Source of the DNA: DATCIH01 sp036507955
GTDB lineage: Bacteria > Bacillota > Clostridia > Clostridiales > Clostridiaceae
NCBI GenBank assembly: GCA_036507955.1
Contig: DATCIH010000006.1
Location: 1-6,328, forward strand
Length of the DNA: 6,328 nucleotides
Direction: 5' to 3'
Positions 4,759 to 6,328 of this stretch are shown one piece after another. The number at the start of each line of letters is the position of its first letter. Within the stretch, counting starts at the first letter, position 1. The notes beneath the pieces are model-generated. The model was not told the DNA's origin and did no database searches. It saw nothing but the letters and a program-made list of their open reading frames with translations. Both the position numbers and the translations under genes were made by a program.

Positions 4759-6045
4759 ATGGAAAGAGTCATGATCAATGAACTAAACAATTTTATAGGA
4801 AAGGAGATACAAATTAAAGGATGGGTTTATAGAATAAGAAAACTAAAAACTATTACCTTCGTAATATTAAGAGACAGAACTGGGTACGTTCAATGTGTTT
4901 GTAACAATTCACTAAACATGGCCACAATAAAGCTAGAGTCAGTAATATCGATTTTTGGAGAGGTAAAGGATGGTAATAATTCCTTAAATCCTTTTGAGCT
5001 AGAAGTAGAAAGCTTTGAAATCATAAATAGTGCAAAAGAGGATTTACCAATTGATATAAACAAAAGTGAATTAGACCTTAACTTAGATACCATGCTGAAT
5101 AATAGAGTTTTAAGCTTACGACACGAAAAAGTTAATTCAATATTTAAAGTGCAAAACCTTATTGTTCAAGGCTTCAGAGAGTTCCTAACAAAAGATGGCT
5201 TTACAGAAATCTTCACCCCTAAAATTGTATCCGAGGGTGCAGAGGGTGGCACAGAAATATTTGAATTGAAGTATTTTGAAAATAAGGCCTATCTAGCTCA
5301 AAGTCCGCAGTTCTATAAGCAGATGTTGGTAGGCTCAGGCTTTGAAAGAGTTTTTGAGGTAGCTCATGTATATAGGGCTGAAGAACATAATACTAATAGG
5401 CATCTCAATGAATATGTAAGCATGGACCTAGAAATGGGCTTTATCCAAAACGAAGAAGATATTATGAATATAGAAGAAAACCTAATAATATTTATATTTA
5501 ATAAAGTATCTAAGGAAGGAAGAAAGTATTTAGCTGCATTGAATGTAGCTATTCCTAACCTAAATAATAAAATTCCAAGATTAAAGTTTTCAGAAGCTCT
5601 AGAGATATTAAAAAAGGAATATAATAAAACAGATTTAGATGGAGACATGGATCCTGAAGGAGAAAAGCTAATTTGTAAGTACTCAAAAGAACACTTTGGT
5701 TCAGAATTCATCTTCTTAACTCACTACCCAAGAAGGAAGAGACCAATGTATACAATGCCCCTAGGTGAAACTGAAACTCATAGCTTTGACTTGTTATTTA
5801 GAGGAGTGGAAATTACCACGGGTGGTCAAAGAATCCATGACTACGATATGCTAATAAATAATATTATATATAAAGGCTTAACCCCTGAACTTTATCATAA
5901 TTATACCAAGATTTTTAAATATGGGATGCCGCCCCATGGTGGTCTTGCCATTGGTCTAGAGCGAATTACAGCACAATTATTGTCTCTTGAAAATGTGAGA
6001 GAAGCATCGTTTTTCCCTAGAGATAGAACTAGATTAACCCCTTAA
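4759..6045 (+). CDS. aspS: Aspartyl-tRNA synthetase, archaeal/AspRS2 type (possibly aspartate--tRNA(Asn) ligase)
   Basis: This class IIb enzyme charges tRNA with aspartate in the cytoplasm. ATG 4759 has AAGGAGA (4744-4750); an in-frame ATG at 4702 lies inside the leader terminator and is not credible. The 428 residues match the short archaeal type, which lacks the bacterial GAD insertion. An OB-fold anticodon-binding domain (about 1-100, GWVYRIRKLK at 21-30) is followed by motif 1 (139-155, TP at 153-154), the flipping/aspartate-binding stretch GAEGGTEIFELKYF (160-173), motif 2 (FERVFEVAHVYRAEEHNTNR, 195-214, with Arg206) and motif 3 (GGLAIGLERI, 394-403, with Arg402). It ends FFPRDRTRLTP, as archaeal AspRS does. 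In Clostridia this type often acts with GatCAB to make Asn-tRNA-Asn. Position 24 is Tyr, where discriminating enzymes have Trp and non-discriminating ones His, so specificity is unclear. The GAC T-box upstream favours a link to tRNA-Asp. Confidence 0.9.
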   Translation: MERVMINELNNFIGKEIQIKGWVYRIRKLKTITFVILRDRTGYVQCVCNNSLNMATIKLESVISIFGEVKDGNNSLNPFELEVESFEIINSAKEDLPIDINKSELDLNLDTMLNNRVLSLRHEKVNSIFKVQNLIVQGFREFLTKDGFTEIFTPKIVSEGAEGGTEIFELKYFENKAYLAQSPQFYKQMLVGSGFERVFEVAHVYRAEEHNTNRHLNEYVSMDLEMGFIQNEEDIMNIEENLIIFIFNKVSKEGRKYLAALNVAIPNLNNKIPRLKFSEALEILKKEYNKTDLDGDMDPEGEKLICKYSKEHFGSEFIFLTHYPRRKRPMYTMPLGETETHSFDLLFRGVEITTGGQRIHDYDMLINNIIYKGLTPELYHNYTKIFKYGMPPHGGLAIGLERITAQLLSLENVREASFFPRDRTRLTP

Positions 6046-6139
6046 TAAAAAGCATATCAAACTATTGCTTTATATAATCTTAATTTTACTATATAATTAG
6101 ATACTACCAGAGTGTTCATTAAGTCAGACGTATAAATGT

Positions 6140-6180
6140 AACATATTACGCAAAGTCAACACACATTTGCATAATATGTT
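6140..6180 (+). repeat. 15-bp inverted repeat upstream of the ATPase gene, possible operator
   Basis: The arms at 6140-6154 (AACATATTACGCAAA) and 6166-6180 (TTTGCATAATATGTT) match at 14 of 15 positions across an 11-nt spacer. The right arm contains TTGCAT (6167-6172), a candidate -35 element. There is no T-run after it, so it is not a typical terminator; a regulator-binding site or a cruciform are possible readings. Confidence 0.55.
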
Positions 6181-6196
6181 GTTATTGGGTTATACT
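6167..6196 (+). promoter_or_regulatory. Candidate promoter for the AAA_14-type ATPase gene
   Basis: TTGCAT (6167-6172) and TATACT (6191-6196) are spaced by 18 bp. The -35 lies in the right arm of the inverted repeat, so a protein bound there would block transcription. The start would fall close to the ribosome binding site (6204-6209), leaving a very short leader, which lowers confidence. Confidence 0.4.
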
Positions 6197-6217
6197 AAAA
6201 TACAGGAGGCGTTCGTT

Positions 6218-6328
6218 ATGATAAGAGAAGCCCTTGAATATTTAATTAAATGGAAAAATGGAAACCATAGAAAGCCTTTAATAATTCGTGGAGCGAGACA
6301 GGTAGGCAAAACATGGATTATGAAGGAG
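6218..6328 (+). CDS. AAA_14/DUF4143-type ATP-binding protein, N-terminal 37 codons (partial)
   Basis: ATG 6218 follows a strong AGGAGG (6204-6209). The frame is open to the window end: MIREALEYLIKWKNGNHRKP, then LIIRGARQVGKTWIMKE. The RGARQVGKTW stretch is a Walker A P-loop in the form typical of bacterial AAA_14 proteins with a C-terminal DUF4143 domain, usually about 400 residues long. These are widespread and of unclear role; some resemble antitoxin or DNA-processing ATPases. Only the first half of the P-loop domain is visible, so the DUF4143 part is inferred. It lies 172 nt after aspS, with its own apparent promoter. Confidence 0.85.
   Translation, partial: MIREALEYLIKWKNGNHRKPLIIRGARQVGKTWIMKE

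Noticed and set aside
4890..5093. Minus-strand open frame inside aspS, and a similar one at 5364-5711
   Set aside because: Both are antisense to conserved synthetase sequence and show Ser/Phe/Leu-rich shadow composition.
6049..6071. AAAGCA/TGCTTT hairpin after aspS considered as its terminator
   Set aside because: The stem is only 6 bp, AT-rich, and not followed by a T-run; too weak to annotate.

Overview
The window is AT-rich, with strong AGGAGG-type ribosome binding sites, a T-box leader and an archaeal-type aspartyl-tRNA synthetase. This points to a low-GC, Gram-positive, spore-forming Clostridia-like chromosome. All genes supported here are on the + strand.

Region 1 (1-280) holds the last 33 codons of an unrecognised gene and a 44-residue, lysine-rich small ORF. 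Region 2 (280-2839) looks like one small membrane-protein gene split by a roughly 1.75 kb IS200/IS605-type element. The element is bounded by two near-identical imperfect hairpins (633-655 and 2349-2371). In order it carries a structured non-coding region that fits an IscB omega RNA (about 631-927), an iscB nuclease gene, and a remnant of a Y1 transposase gene (tnpA). The iscB gene keeps all RuvC and HNH landmarks but changes frame once, inside the HNH domain (about 1579-1584). The tnpA remnant is 61 codons; its N-terminus, part of the HUH segment and the catalytic-Tyr helix are present, but the segments between them are missing. The element therefore looks unable to move by itself. Its ends could still be used by a transposase acting in trans, and its nuclease would need a -1 frameshift to be made whole. 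The host gene also appears to carry a later in-frame nonsense change (2786-2788).

Region 3 (2891-4262) has a 76-residue two-helix membrane protein and a Gfo/Idh/MocA-fold protein that lacks the usual catalytic Lys and Asp. Region 4 (4308-6045) is an aspartyl-tRNA synthetase transcription unit. It has a good sigma-A promoter, a complete T-box riboswitch with a GAC (Asp) specifier and its own terminator, then a second antiterminator/terminator without a second stem I, then the synthetase gene. Uncharged tRNA-Asp should permit readthrough into the gene that charges it.

Region 5 (6046-6328) has a 15-bp inverted repeat over a possible promoter and the first 37 codons of an AAA_14/DUF4143-type ATPase that runs off the window.

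The most noteworthy items are the decaying IscB element with its omega RNA and HNH-domain frameshift, and the T-box leader with doubled decision modules. All family assignments come from reading motifs; no database search was run.
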